A stretch of DNA of 64,000 bases, from the NCBI RefSeq assembly GCF_036250755.1, contig NZ_CP109583.1, positions 7,372,001 to 7,436,000 on the forward strand, given 5' to 3'. The DNA is from Streptomyces uncialis. GTDB lineage: Bacteria > Actinomycetota > Actinomycetes > Streptomycetales > Streptomycetaceae. The position numbers were made by a program, and so were the translations under genes. The notes below the pieces were generated by a model that ran no database searches, was not told where the DNA came from, and saw only the letters and a program-made list of their open reading frames with translations. Shown here piece by piece: positions 40,801 through 49,740 of the stretch; position 1 is the stretch's first letter, and the number at the start of each line of letters is the position of its first letter.

Positions 40801-42255
40801 ATGCTGACCATCCTGGGCTTTGCCATGATCGCGACCTTCCTGGTCCTGATCATGATGAAGAAGGTCTCGCCGATCGCGGCGCTGGTGCTCATCCCCGCAC
40901 TCTTCTGCGTGCTGGTCGGGAAGGGGGCCCACCTCGGCGACTACGTCATCGAGGGCATCGGCGACCTCGCCCCGACCGCCGCGATGCTGATGTTCGCCAT
41001 CGTCTACTTCGGGGTGATGATCGACGTCGGGCTCTTCGACCCGATCGTCCGGATGATCCTCCGGTTCGCCAAGGCGGACCCCCTGCGGATCGTCGTCGGT
41101 ACCGCCCTGCTCGCCGCGATCGTCTCCCTCGACGGTGACGGCTCCACCACCTTCATGATCACCGTCTCGGCCATGTACCCGCTGTACAAGCGCCTCAACA
41201 TGAGCCTCGTCGTGATGACCGGTGTCGCCGCCACCGCCAACGGCGTCATGAACACCGTGCCCTGGGGCGGCCCGACCGCCCGCGCCGCGACCGCCCTGAA
41301 GCTCGACGCGAGCGACATCTTCGTCCCGATGATCCCGGCCCTCGCGGTCGGACTGCTCGCCGTCTTCGCCCTCGCCTACGTCCTCGGCCGCCGCGAGCGC
41401 AAGCGCCTCGGCTATCTCTCCCTGGACGAGGCCGTCGAGGCCACGACCACCACCGACGAGAAGGTCCTGGTCGGCACGGGCGACGGCAAGAACACCACCG
41501 GCGCCGCCAAGCGCACCGGCGGTACGGGCACCGGCACCGGCGCCACGGGTACCGCGGGCGCGCCCACCAAGGGCGCCACCGGAGCGGACGAGGACGACGA
41601 CGAGCACGAGGGCTTCCATGTCCTCGACCCCAACCGCAAGACCCTGCGCCCCAAGCTCTACTGGTTCAACGCGGGCCTCACGGCCGCCCTGCTCACCGCG
41701 ATGATCATGCAGTGGATGCCCATCCCGGTCCTCTTCATCCTCGGCGCGGCCCTCGCCCTCACCGTCAACTTCCCCCACATGCCCGACCAGAAGGCCCGGA
41801 TCGCCGCCCACGCCGAGAACGTCCTCAACGTCTCCGGCATGGTCTTCGCCGCCGCCGTCTTCACCGGGGTCCTCCAGGGCACCGGCATGGTCGACGAGAT
41901 GGCCAAGACCGTGGTCTCCGCCATCCCCGACTGGATGGGCCCGCACATGGCCCTCGTCACCGGCGTCATGTCGATCCCGTTCACGTACTTCATGTCCAAC
42001 GACGGCTTCTACTTCGGCATCGTCCCCGTCCTCGCCGAAGCGGGCGCGGCCCACGGCATCTCCCCGGTGGAGATCGCCCGCGCCTCCCTCGTCGGCCAGC
42101 CCCTCCACATGTCGAGCCCGCTCGTCCCGGCCGTGTACGTCCTGGTCGGCATGGCGAAGGTCGAGTTCGGCGACCACACCCGCTTCACCGTCAAATGGGC
42201 CGCGCTCACCTCGCTCGTCGTGCTCGGCGCCGGATTCCTCTTCGGCATCCTCTGA
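40801..42255 (+). CDS. CitMHS-family citrate (metal-citrate) transporter
   Basis: The 484-residue membrane protein has about 12 hydrophobic segments and CitMHS features: LTILGFAMIATFLVLIMMKK, LIPALFCVLVG, GVMIDVGLFDPIVRMILRFA, SLDGDGSTTFMITVSAMYPL, NTVPWGGPTARAATAL and, near the end, SNDGFYFGIVPVLAEAG. Such proteins import citrate complexed with Mg2+ or Ca2+. The central cytoplasmic loop has a Thr/Gly repeat and an acidic DEDDDEH stretch (residues ~233-277) that is longer than usual. ATG 40801; a shared motif with tctCBA lies upstream. Neighbours do not encode a sensor. Confidence 0.92.
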   Translation: MLTILGFAMIATFLVLIMMKKVSPIAALVLIPALFCVLVGKGAHLGDYVIEGIGDLAPTAAMLMFAIVYFGVMIDVGLFDPIVRMILRFAKADPLRIVVGTALLAAIVSLDGDGSTTFMITVSAMYPLYKRLNMSLVVMTGVAATANGVMNTVPWGGPTARAATALKLDASDIFVPMIPALAVGLLAVFALAYVLGRRERKRLGYLSLDEAVEATTTTDEKVLVGTGDGKNTTGAAKRTGGTGTGTGATGTAGAPTKGATGADEDDDEHEGFHVLDPNRKTLRPKLYWFNAGLTAALLTAMIMQWMPIPVLFILGAALALTVNFPHMPDQKARIAAHAENVLNVSGMVFAAAVFTGVLQGTGMVDEMAKTVVSAIPDWMGPHMALVTGVMSIPFTYFMSNDGFYFGIVPVLAEAGAAHGISPVEIARASLVGQPLHMSSPLVPAVYVLVGMAKVEFGDHTRFTVKWAALTSLVVLGAGFLFGIL

Positions 42256-42362
42256 GCCGGCGGTGGACGGGCACCGGGCGCATCCGTCCGCTGCCGCCCG
42301 GTGCCCGTCCGCCGTCTTCCCCACCGCCCGGGTGACCGTGCCGCACCTACCCCGGAGGACCG

Positions 42363-43562
42363 GTGTCCCTGCCCCCTGACATACCGACGCCCGGCGGGAG
42401 CCGCGGCTGGCTGCTCCGCCTCGTCATCGCCTTCAGCTTCGCGCAGGCGGCGGTGTCGATGGCCCGGCCCGCCGTCTCCTACCGGGCGCTCTCGCTCGGC
42501 GCCGACGAACGCGCCATCGGCGTCATCGCGGGCGCCTACGCCCTGCTGCCGCTGTTCGCGGCCGTCCCCCTCGGCCGCCGCACCGACCACGGCCGCTGCG
42601 CCCCGCTGCTGCCCGCCGGCATCGTCCTCATCGCGGTCGGCTGCGCCCTCGGCGGTACGGCGGACTCCCTCGGCGCGCTGGCCGCGTGGAGCGGGGTCAT
42701 GGGCCTCGGACACCTCAGCTTCGTGATCGGCGCCCAGTCGCTCGTGGCCCGCCGCTCGGCGCCCGACGACCAGGACCGCAACTTCGGGCACTTCACCATC
42801 GGCGCGTCCCTCGGCCAGCTGATCGGCCCGATCGCCGCCGGACTCGTGATCGTCGGGGACGCGGGACAGGACGGCGCCCTCGCGAGCAGCAGCGCGCTCG
42901 CCCTCGTCGTCGCGGCGGGGGTCGGCACGATCGGGCTCACCTCGCTGTGGCGCGTGGAGCCCCGGGGCCTTGCCGCTTCCCGGCCCGCGGCCGGTGCCCG
43001 GGTTCCCGTCCACCGCATCCTGCGGGCCCGGGGGGTGCCCGGCGGCATCTTCATCAGCCTGGCCGTGCTGTCCGCCACCGACATCGTGATCGCCTATCTC
43101 CCGGTGATCGGCGAGGAACGGGGCATCAGCCCCTTCACCGTCGGCCTGCTGCTCAGTCTGCGGGCCGCCGCGACGATCGCCTGCCGGGTGGTGATGGCGC
43201 CGATGATCCGGGTCGTCGGCCGGACCCCCCTGCTGGTGACGAGCTGTCTGGTCGCGGGGGTCCTGTGCGCGGGGGTCGCGGTGCCGGTCCCGGTGTGGGC
43301 CCTCGCGGTGATGCTGGCGCTGCTCGGCTTCTGCCTGGGCGTGGGCCAGCCCCTGTCGATGACCACCGTCGTCCGGGCGGCCCCCGAGGGCGCCCGCTCC
43401 ACCGCCCTCGCGCTGCGCCTCACCGGCAACCGCCTGGGCCAGGTCGCGACGCCCGCGGCTGGCGGCCTGGTCGCGGGGTTCGCGGGCACGGGCGCCCCCT
43501 TCGTCCTCCTGGGCACCCTCCTCTGCGCAGCGGCCACCCTGGCCGTACGTCCCCCGGAGTAA
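42363..43562 (+). CDS. MFS transporter
   Basis: The 399-residue protein has 12 hydrophobic segments typical of MFS drug or sugar efflux carriers: GWLLRLVIAFSFAQAAVSMA, the loop PLGRRTDHGRCAPLLPAG between segments 2 and 3, GHLSFVIGAQSLVARRSAPD, and QPLSMTTVVRAAPEGARSTA in the second half. Substrate unknown. GTG 42363 follows GGAGGACC. It is 107 bp after the citrate transporter and could be co-transcribed. A palindromic repeat element begins 8 bp after the stop codon. Confidence 0.87.
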   Translation: MSLPPDIPTPGGSRGWLLRLVIAFSFAQAAVSMARPAVSYRALSLGADERAIGVIAGAYALLPLFAAVPLGRRTDHGRCAPLLPAGIVLIAVGCALGGTADSLGALAAWSGVMGLGHLSFVIGAQSLVARRSAPDDQDRNFGHFTIGASLGQLIGPIAAGLVIVGDAGQDGALASSSALALVVAAGVGTIGLTSLWRVEPRGLAASRPAAGARVPVHRILRARGVPGGIFISLAVLSATDIVIAYLPVIGEERGISPFTVGLLLSLRAAATIACRVVMAPMIRVVGRTPLLVTSCLVAGVLCAGVAVPVPVWALAVMLALLGFCLGVGQPLSMTTVVRAAPEGARSTALALRLTGNRLGQVATPAAGGLVAGFAGTGAPFVLLGTLLCAAATLAVRPPE

Positions 43563-43569
43563 CCCCCAC

Positions 43570-44354
43570 GGGTCGCCTTCGCTCGCGCCTTCGAGGTTTC
43601 CTGTGCTGGGCGTACTTGTCCCGGTGCGGGTCGTTCGTGGGTGCGCAGTTCCCCGCGGGTCGCCTTCGCTCGCGCCGCCGGGTTCCTTGTGCTGGGCGTA
43701 CTTGTTCCTGCACAGGTCGTTCGTGGGTGCGCAGTTCCCCGCGCCCCTGAGGTCCCCCACCTGGACGTACTTGTTCCCGTGCAGGTCGGACGGGGGTGCG
43801 CGGTTCCCCGCGCCCCTGAGGTCGCGCCCCTTGCGGTTCCTGTTCGGGTGCGGGTCGCCTGTGGTTGCTCGCGCAGTTCCCCGCGCCCCTGAAGGGGCGC
43901 CCCCTGAGGCTGTCCCCCGGCTGCGGGCTCATCGCCTGCGGAACCCTCCTCCTCGCGCACTCGCCCGGCAGCCGAAGGGGGTGGGCGGGAATCTCTGCCC
44001 GCAGACTCCGACGCCCCCAGTGCGGCCACTGAACGTCCGTACCGAGCGCGTTGGAGCGAGGACGGAGAATCCCGACCGGCCCCGCCCCGAAGAACCGGCG
44101 GAAGGCGCCCCGAAAGGGGCGCGGGGAACTGCGCGAAGACGAGGACCGGCCCGCACCCGAAGCAGCGACCGCAAGAGGGCAGCATCCGGGGGCGCGGGGA
44201 ACTGCGCAAAAAGCGAGGGCGGCCCCGCACCCGAAGCAGCGGCCGTAAGGGGGCAGCACCCAGGGGCGCGGGGAACTGCGCACCCCACGAGCGACGGCAC
44301 AGGAACGAAGTGCGCCCACCCGGACAGACCCAGAAGCGCAAGCGAAGGCGACCC
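43570..44354. repeat. Palindromic composite repeat element, copy 1
   Basis: The left end GGGTCGCCTTCGCTCGCGCC (43570-43589) is the inverted partner of the right end GCGCAAGCGAAGGCGACCC (44336-44354), one mismatch in 19. The left half carries the 19-bp core in reverse orientation (43729-43747, 43798-43816, 43871-43889; 69 and 73 bp apart) and the right half carries it forward (44116-44134, 44189-44207, 44263-44281; 73 and 74 bp apart). The centre is unique within the element. It fills the gap between the MFS and TetR genes, whose 3' ends face it. The spacer modules match those of the array at 24428. Confidence 0.9.
43871..44134. repeat. Central domain of copy 1 with perfect 20-bp inverted ends
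   Basis: GCGCAGTTCCCCGCGCCCCT (43871-43890) and its exact complement (44115-44134) enclose 224 bp. Within it, 43941-44074 aligns without gaps to 52392-52525 of copy 2. Pairings conserved in both copies: CGGGAATCTC with GAGAATCCCG (43986-43995 / 44065-44074) and CGTCC with GGACG (44034-44038 / 44060-44064). This is MITE-like in form; no transposase is encoded. Confidence 0.88.
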
Positions 44355-44381
44355 GCAGGGAACCGCGCACGGAAAGCCCCC

Positions 44382-45026
44382 CTACGCCCCCCGGGAGGCC
44401 GCCGCCGCGAACTGGACCGCCAACCCGTCCAGCAACGCGGACAGCCCCGTCTCGAACGCCCGCTCGTCGATCACCTGCTGACGCTCCGCGAGAAGATGCG
44501 CCTGGCCGAGCCGCGGATACTCCGCCGGATCGTAGGCGCTCTCGTCGTCCACGAACCCACCCGCGAACGACCCCAGCGCCGCCCCCATCACGAAGTACCG
44601 TATGAGCGCCCCGATCGACGTGGCCTGCGTGGGCGTCCACCCCGCGTCCACCATCGCCCCGAACGCCGCGTCGGCGACCCGCAGCGCGGCCGGCCGCCGC
44701 CCCGGCCCCCGCGCGAGCAGCGGCACCATGTGCGGATGCGCGCTCAGCGCCCGCCGGTACGACACGGCCCAGTCGCGCAGCGCGGTACGCCAGTCCCGCA
44801 CGTCGTCGAACATCGACAGATCGACCTGCGCGCTCACCGAGTCCGCGACCGCCTCCAGGATCTCGTCCTTGGTCCGGAAGTGGTTGTACAGCGACGGCCC
44901 GCTCACCCCCAGCTCCGCGGCGAGCCGGCGGGTGGACAGCGCCGCCAGCCCTTCCGCGTCCACCAGCGCACAGGCCGTCTCGACGATGAGGTCCCTGCTG
45001 AGCAGCGGCTTACGGGGTCTGGCCAT
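44382..45026 (-). CDS. TetR-family transcriptional regulator
   Basis: The 214-residue protein starts MARPRKPLLSRDLIVETACA and has a TetR helix-turn-helix (GLAALSTRRLAAELGVSGPS, LYNHFRTKDEILEAVADSV) and a C-terminal domain with WRTALRDWAVSYRRALSAHP and SIGALIRYFVMGAALGSFAG, like the TetR_C_11/TetR-type regulators of unknown ligand. The TACTAT just upstream of the ATG may be a -10 giving a near-leaderless message. Its 3' end lies 28 bp from the palindromic repeat element. The YiaAB gene is divergent. Confidence 0.85.
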   Translation of the reverse strand: MARPRKPLLSRDLIVETACALVDAEGLAALSTRRLAAELGVSGPSLYNHFRTKDEILEAVADSVSAQVDLSMFDDVRDWRTALRDWAVSYRRALSAHPHMVPLLARGPGRRPAALRVADAAFGAMVDAGWTPTQATSIGALIRYFVMGAALGSFAGGFVDDESAYDPAEYPRLGQAHLLAERQQVIDERAFETGLSALLDGLAVQFAAAASRGA

Positions 45027-45151
45027 GCGCCACATAGTAGAGCGGAGGTATCCTCCCGGACCCCTCGCCGGGATACCCCGCAGGGGTCTGAGTACCGAAC
45101 TGAGTACCCGTACCGATCCGGTCCGCCCCGGGCCGGGCGACCCTGTGCGAC

Positions 45152-45439
45152 ATGAGTGACTCACCGGTCAAGCAGCAGTCGACGGCGGCGTTCCACGTTC
45201 AGGCCGTCGTGTCGTTCGTCATCGCGATCGCCGCCACGGGCATCGGTATCGCCCGCCTGGACGCGAACTCCTGGGTGCGGGGCTTCCTCGCCATCGCCGT
45301 CCTGTATCTCGTCACCTCGTGCTTCACGCTCGCCAAGGTGATCCGTGACCGGCAGGAGGCCGGTCAGCTCACCAGCCGGGTCGACCAGGCCCGGGTGGAC
45401 AAACTGCTCGCCGCCCACGACCCTTTCGAGAAGCTCTGA
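45152..45439 (+). CDS. YiaA/YiaB two-helix domain membrane protein
   Basis: The 95-residue protein has the paired hydrophobic helices of YiaAB proteins: AFHVQAVVSFVIAIAATGIG and WVRGFLAIAVLYLVTSCFTL, followed by AKVIRDRQE. Function unknown; in Streptomyces it is commonly a single gene. The start MSDSPVKQQSTAAF matches the usual N terminus. Confidence 0.88.
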   Translation: MSDSPVKQQSTAAFHVQAVVSFVIAIAATGIGIARLDANSWVRGFLAIAVLYLVTSCFTLAKVIRDRQEAGQLTSRVDQARVDKLLAAHDPFEKL

Positions 45440-45485
45440 GTCCCCGAGGGGGCGCCGGGGTCCGGCGGTGTCCGCCCTCCGTTCG

Positions 45486-45500
45486 CTAAGCGCTTGCTCA
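45486..45500. promoter_or_regulatory. Operator-like motif upstream of the TetR gene
   Basis: CTAAGCGCTTGCTCA lies 47 bp before the TetR start and is identical to 46702-46716, upstream of the MaoC gene. It contains the palindrome AAGCGCTT, a type of half-site used by TetR regulators of acyl-CoA metabolism. Confidence 0.65.
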
Positions 45501-45547
45501 CCCGCAAGGGTAAGGTGGCCTCCCTGACCTGCGGAGAGGAGTACGCG

Positions 45548-46198
45548 ATGACTGCGGAGGAGACCGGCCGTGACGCCCAGCCCTGGGGCGAGGTCACACC
45601 GGACGCGGCCAGACGGCTGCTGGTGGCGGCCGTGGAGGCGTTCGCCGAGCGCGGCTACCACGCGACGACCACCCGGGACATCGCGAGCCGCGCCGGGATG
45701 AGCCCGGCGGCGCTCTACATCCACTACAAGACCAAGGAGGAACTCCTCCACCGGATCAGCCGCATCGGCCACGACAAGGCGCTGGACATCCTGCGCACGG
45801 CGGCGGACGGCGCCGGCACCCCGGCCGAGCGGCTCGCCGTCGCGGTCCGCTCGTTCGTCGGCTGGCACGCCGCGCAGCACACCACCGCCCGGGTCGTGCA
45901 GTACGAACTCGACGCGCTCGGCGAGAGCGCGCGGGCCGAGATCGTCGCGCTGCGCCGCCGGACGGACGGGGTGATCCGCGAACTCGTCGACGACGGCGTC
46001 CGCGCGGGGGAGTTCGACGTGGCCGACCCGGCGGGCACCACGGTCGCCGTGCTGTCGCTGTGCATCGACGTGGCCCGCTGGTTCAACGTCGGCGGACGGC
46101 GGACACCCGACGAGGTCGGGGCGCTCTACGCCGAACTGGTGCTGCGCATGGTGGGGTTCCGGGGTGACCCGGCAGAGGTGGCCGGCGCTCAGAAGTAG
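45548..46198 (+). CDS. TetR-family transcriptional regulator (fatty-acid/acyl-CoA type)
   Basis: The 216-residue protein has a TetR helix-turn-helix (TPDAARRLLVAAVEAFAERG, YHATTTRDIASRAGMSPAAL, YIHYKTKEELLHRI) and a KstR/SACE-type C-terminal domain (GWHAAQHTTARVVQYELDAL, CIDVARWFNVGGRRTPDEVG). It overlaps the 3' end of the convergent MaoC gene by 10 bp. An identical 15-bp motif precedes both genes, so it probably represses itself and the MaoC gene in response to an acyl-CoA. ATG 45548 follows GAGAGGAG. Confidence 0.9.
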   Translation: MTAEETGRDAQPWGEVTPDAARRLLVAAVEAFAERGYHATTTRDIASRAGMSPAALYIHYKTKEELLHRISRIGHDKALDILRTAADGAGTPAERLAVAVRSFVGWHAAQHTTARVVQYELDALGESARAEIVALRRRTDGVIRELVDDGVRAGEFDVADPAGTTVAVLSLCIDVARWFNVGGRRTPDEVGALYAELVLRMVGFRGDPAEVAGAQK

Positions 46199-46650
46199 TA
46201 CCGGGACACCGACTCCGCGACACACACCGGCTTGTCGCCGCCCTCGCGCTCGACCGTCACCGCCGCGGTCACCTGGACGCCGCCGCCCGCCTCGGCCACC
46301 TTCCGGAGCTCGGCCGTGGCCCGCAGCCGGGAGCCCACCGGTACGGGAGCGGGGAAACGCACCTTGTCGGTGCCGTAGTTGAGCCCCATCCGCACCCCCT
46401 CGACCTGGAACACCTGGGGCACCAGCACGGGGAGCAGCGACAGGGTCAGATATCCATGGGCGATCGTCGTGCCGAACGGCCCGGCCGCCGCACGCTCGGG
46501 GTCGACATGGATCCACTGGTGGTCGCCGGTCGCGTCGGCGAAGAGGTCGACGCGCCGCTGGTCGATCCCCAGCCAGTCGCTGTACCCCAGCCGCTCACCG
46601 ACCGCGGCGCCCAACTCCCCGGCGGATCGGAAGATCCTCGGCTCTGCCAT
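46189..46650 (-). CDS. MaoC-family dehydratase (hot-dog fold)
   Basis: The 153-residue single hot-dog-domain protein carries the hydratase motif [20 protein letters not shown] (Asp and His of the active site) and [11 protein letters not shown]. Members hydrate trans-2-enoyl-CoA thioesters. It begins [20 protein letters not shown] and ends with [14 protein letters not shown]. It is convergent and overlaps the TetR gene by 10 bp; a shared operator upstream suggests common control. Confidence 0.92.
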   Translation of the reverse strand: MAEPRIFRSAGELGAAVGERLGYSDWLGIDQRRVDLFADATGDHQWIHVDPERAAAGPFGTTIAHGYLTLSLLPVLVPQVFQVEGVRMGLNYGTDKVRFPAPVPVGSRLRATAELRKVAEAGGGVQVTAAVTVEREGGDKPVCVAESVSRYYF

Positions 46651-46701
46651 GTCCCTGTGCCTTCCCCGTACCGCGCAGACGGTTCCGGTCGAACGATCTG
46701 C

Positions 46702-46716
46702 CTAAGCGCTTGCTCA
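46702..46716. promoter_or_regulatory. Operator-like motif upstream of the MaoC gene
   Basis: CTAAGCGCTTGCTCA, 52 bp before the MaoC start, matches 45486-45500 exactly. Confidence 0.65.
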
Positions 46717-46850
46717 GAATGCGGGTACGGGCGGGCCGTGTCAACGGTGACGCGTTCCCGGCGTTCCGCCGCGTTCCGGGAGCGCGCGGTGCGCGGCGGG
46801 CCCGGATGACGCCGTGCCGTACGCCCCGCGGGATCGGTAGGCTGCGAAGG

Positions 46851-47384
46851 GTGTCCCAGATCCCGGTGAAGATCCATGAACTCACGGTCGGCCAACTCGC
46901 CGCCCGCAGCGGCGTAGCGGTGTCCGCCCTGCACTTCTACGAGTCCAAGGGGCTCATCCGCAGCAGCCGCACCTCCGGCAACCAACGCCGCTTCCACCGG
47001 GACGCGTTGCGCCGCGTCGCCTTCGTCCGGGCCGCCCAGCGCGTGGGCATCCCGCTCGCCACCATCAGGGACGCCCTCGCCGAGCTGCCCGAGGAACGCA
47101 CCCCGAACAAGGAGGACTGGGCCCGGCTGTCCCAGGCATGGCGCAGGGAGCTGGACGAGCGGATCAAGCAGCTCGGACGGCTGCGCGACCATCTCACCGA
47201 CTGCATCGGCTGCGGCTGTCTCTCGCTGGAGACCTGCGTCCTGTCCAACCCGGGCGACGCGTTCGGCGAGGACCACACCGGTTCACGGCTGCTCCCCGCC
47301 CGGCTCCAGAAGGCGCGGCCCCCGATGGGCCGTGTCGTCGAACCGGCCCAGGAGACCTGCGACCCGCAGGACGAGAGCTGCTGA
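46851..47384 (+). CDS. soxR: Redox-sensitive MerR-family activator SoxR
   Basis: The 177-residue protein has a MerR winged helix ([40 protein letters not shown]), a dimerisation helix, and the SoxR iron-sulfur motif [12 protein letters not shown] with Cys118, 121, 123 and 129 (C-X2-C-X-C-X5-C) binding a [2Fe-2S] cluster. In Streptomyces SoxR responds to redox-active compounds, including actinorhodin-like ones, and activates small oxidoreductase and pump genes; none is adjacent. The tail contains extra Cys residues. GTG 46851 is preceded by GCGAAGG. Confidence 0.95.
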   Translation: MSQIPVKIHELTVGQLAARSGVAVSALHFYESKGLIRSSRTSGNQRRFHRDALRRVAFVRAAQRVGIPLATIRDALAELPEERTPNKEDWARLSQAWRRELDERIKQLGRLRDHLTDCIGCGCLSLETCVLSNPGDAFGEDHTGSRLLPARLQKARPPMGRVVEPAQETCDPQDESC

Positions 47385-47467
47385 CGCGGCGGGCCACCCG
47401 CACCGCCCGTACGGTGCCCCGGCGCCGCACCCCGGCCCCGGCCCCGTGCCCGTGCCCGGTACCGTCG

Positions 47468-48070
47468 TCACACCGACACGAGCAGGGCTCCCCGGCGGGC
47501 CCGCAGCAGCGCGCCACGGGTCAGTACCGGCTCGGGCACCACGATCCCGCACTCACCGCACACCGGCCCGGAGGACGGCTCGTGCGCCAGGCTCTCCGAC
47601 CACACCAGACGGTCGCCCGCGCACACCGGGCACCCTTCGCCCGGCTCCCGCTCCAGCGCGGCGATCAGCCGCCGCAGCACCTCGCCCAGCGACTGCCGGG
47701 GATGCCGCCGGGGGTCGTCGCACCAGGCGACACCGAAGCCGCCCCAGGTCAGCCGGTGCCAGTCGTCCACACTCCCGGGCCTGCGCAAACCCCCGTGCTT
47801 CTCCTTGCGCCGGCGCTCCGCGAACTGCGCCTCGTACGCGAGCCAGACGGCCCGCGCCTCCTCCAGCTCGTCGAGCGCGGCCACCAGCCGCGCCGGGTCG
47901 GGTGACCTGTCCTCCGGCCCGAAGCCGGCCCTGGAGCACAAGTGGTCCCATGTCGCGCGGTGTCCGTAGGGGGCGAACCGCTCCAGGCACTTGCGCAGCG
48001 AGTACCTTCGCAGCGCCAGGTCGTTGCGCGGGTCGCGCACCTGTCTCGCGAGACTCCGGAATCCGGCCAT
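47468..48070 (-). CDS. Hypothetical protein with C-terminal zinc-ribbon-like motif
   Basis: The 200-residue protein is unrecognised as a named family. It has an alpha-helical N-terminal part (RKCLERFAPYGHRATWDHLC, AALDELEEARAVWLAYEAQF), a Trp-rich middle (DDWHRLTWGGFGVAWCDDPR) and a CPVC...CGEC pair near residues 150-175 that could bind zinc. Good ribosome site (GGAGGTG) before the ATG. It is convergent with SoxR. Probably a conserved Streptomyces protein. Confidence 0.65.
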   Translation of the reverse strand: MAGFRSLARQVRDPRNDLALRRYSLRKCLERFAPYGHRATWDHLCSRAGFGPEDRSPDPARLVAALDELEEARAVWLAYEAQFAERRRKEKHGGLRRPGSVDDWHRLTWGGFGVAWCDDPRRHPRQSLGEVLRRLIAALEREPGEGCPVCAGDRLVWSESLAHEPSSGPVCGECGIVVPEPVLTRGALLRARRGALLVSV

Positions 48071-48456
48071 CGTCCTGCACCTCCGTCACATGTGCGCCAG
48101 CACGTGGTCGACGTCGTTCGGGCGTTGAGGAGTAGACGAACGAGCGACCGGATTGGCTCCCTCTCATTTTCCGGGTGGGCGAACGATTGGCTGGAAGGAG
48201 GCGTTTGGTCCGGCGTTCATGCCGGTCAAGGCGCTTAACTCAAGGGGAAGTTGACCCGCGCTCTCCTTCGGCCGCCGGTATACGGCCGGTAACGTGCGTC
48301 GTGTCACACCCGTGGCGCCAGTGGCTGATGTTCCCGCAGGTCAGGGAGTTGTGGCCGACCCATTGGCCCGCCTATGGGCGATGCCGTCCCGCCGGTCGGG
48401 GGGACCTGGCCCCGGCCGACCGGCGGGACGGGCCCTGTCGATGCCCGCCGGGTCCG
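48071..48456. other. 386-bp intergenic region
   Basis: This contains the leader of the leftward hypothetical gene, a long hairpin at 48384-48431 and a GCCGCCGGTATACGGCCGG stretch near 48276. No gene is supported. Confidence 0.5.
48384..48431 (-). terminator. 16-bp perfect hairpin after the NamZ-like gene
   Basis: CCGTCCCGCCGGTCGG (48384-48399) pairs with its complement (48416-48431) with a 16-nt loop, 26 bp after the stop codon of the leftward gene. Confidence 0.8.
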
Positions 48457-49740
48457 TCAGCGGTACGCCAGGTACCGCCCGCGCACCGCGCGGAACGCCG
48501 ACAGCTCGTGCCGCCAGCCGGCCACCACCTCGTCCGTCCCCGCACCCGCGTCGATCATCGTGCGGACCCGCGTGGACCCGGTCAGATGGTCCACCCAGTA
48601 CGACGACGTGCCGTCCGGCCGCCGGTCCAGCCGCCACACGAAGCCGTCCCAGACCTGCTTGGCGGTCACCAGCAGCCCGATCCCCGTACGCACCGGATCG
48701 AACGCCTCGCGGTCGTCCACATGGACCTGGACCCCGCCGATGGTCTGGCCCGAGAACTTGCCGAACGTCGGGGCGAAGTACGCCTCCCGCAGCCGTACCC
48801 CCGGCAGCCCGAGGGCGTTCGCGGCGGCGGCCCAGCGGCCGTCCAGCCCCTTGGCCCCGATCATTTCGAATGGCCGGGTCGTGCCCCGCCCCTCGGAGAG
48901 GTTCGTCCCCTCGAACAGACAGGTGCCCGCGTACACCAGCGCCGTCTCGGGCGTGGGCATGTTCGGGCTCGGCGGCACCCACGGCAGCCCGGAAACGTCG
49001 TAGAAGTCGTCGCGCCGCCAGCCCGACATCAGTACGGTGTCCAGCTCCACCGGCCGCTCCAGGAACTCCCCGTTGAACAGCCGCGCCAGCTCCGCGACCG
49101 TCATCCCGTGCGCCTGGGCGATCGGCTCCCGGCCCACGAAGGTCGCGAACTCCGGCCGCAGCAACGGCCCGTACGCCCCACGCCCGGTCATCGGGTTCGG
49201 CCGGTCGAGGACCACCATCCGCTTGCCCGCGAGCCGGGCCGCCGCCATGCAGTCGTACAGCGTCCAGATGTACGTGTAGAACCGCGCGCCGACGTCCTGG
49301 ATGTCGAAGACGACAGTGTCGACCCCGGACGCGGTGAACACATCGGCGAGCTCCCGCCCGCTCAGCCGGTACGTGTCGTAGACGGGCAGCCCCGTCGCCG
49401 GGTCGTCGTGACGGCCCTCCGAACCGCCCGCCTGCGCGGTGCCCCGGAAGCCGTGCTCGGGGCCGAACACGGCGGTGAGTTCGACCCGGTCGTCCACATG
49501 CATCACGTCCACGATGTGCCGGACGTCCCGGGTGACGCCCGTCGGGTTGGTGACGACACCGACCTTGTCCCCCGCGAGCAGGGCGTAGCCGCTCGCCTGG
49601 AGCCGCTCGAAGCCGGTGCGCGTACGGCGACGGGACCGGCCGCGGTCACCGCCGTCCGCCGCGGCGGGGGCCGCCACCGCGGCTCCGGCCGCCACCGTGC
49701 CGCCCGTGGCGGCCAGCAGTCCGCGTCTGGAGAGGGTCAT
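48457..49740 (-). CDS. DUF1343 exo-beta-N-acetylmuramidase (NamZ-like, GH171), Tat-exported
   Basis: The 427-residue protein has a twin-arginine signal (MTLSRRGLLAATGGTVAAGA) and a DUF1343 domain with VVTNPTGV, FGPEHGFRGTAQAG, FDIQDVGARFYTYIWTLYDC, VVLDRPNPMTG, PWVPPSPNMPTPETALVYAG and FEGTNLSEGRGTTRPFEMIG. The family founder, B. subtilis NamZ, removes MurNAc from the non-reducing end of peptidoglycan fragments in cell wall recycling. Conserved residues appear intact. ATG 49740 is preceded by GGAGG. Located alone; the divergent TetR gene across 433 bp may control it. Confidence 0.88.
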   Translation of the reverse strand: MTLSRRGLLAATGGTVAAGAAVAAPAAADGGDRGRSRRRTRTGFERLQASGYALLAGDKVGVVTNPTGVTRDVRHIVDVMHVDDRVELTAVFGPEHGFRGTAQAGGSEGRHDDPATGLPVYDTYRLSGRELADVFTASGVDTVVFDIQDVGARFYTYIWTLYDCMAAARLAGKRMVVLDRPNPMTGRGAYGPLLRPEFATFVGREPIAQAHGMTVAELARLFNGEFLERPVELDTVLMSGWRRDDFYDVSGLPWVPPSPNMPTPETALVYAGTCLFEGTNLSEGRGTTRPFEMIGAKGLDGRWAAAANALGLPGVRLREAYFAPTFGKFSGQTIGGVQVHVDDREAFDPVRTGIGLLVTAKQVWDGFVWRLDRRPDGTSSYWVDHLTGSTRVRTMIDAGAGTDEVVAGWRHELSAFRAVRGRYLAYR

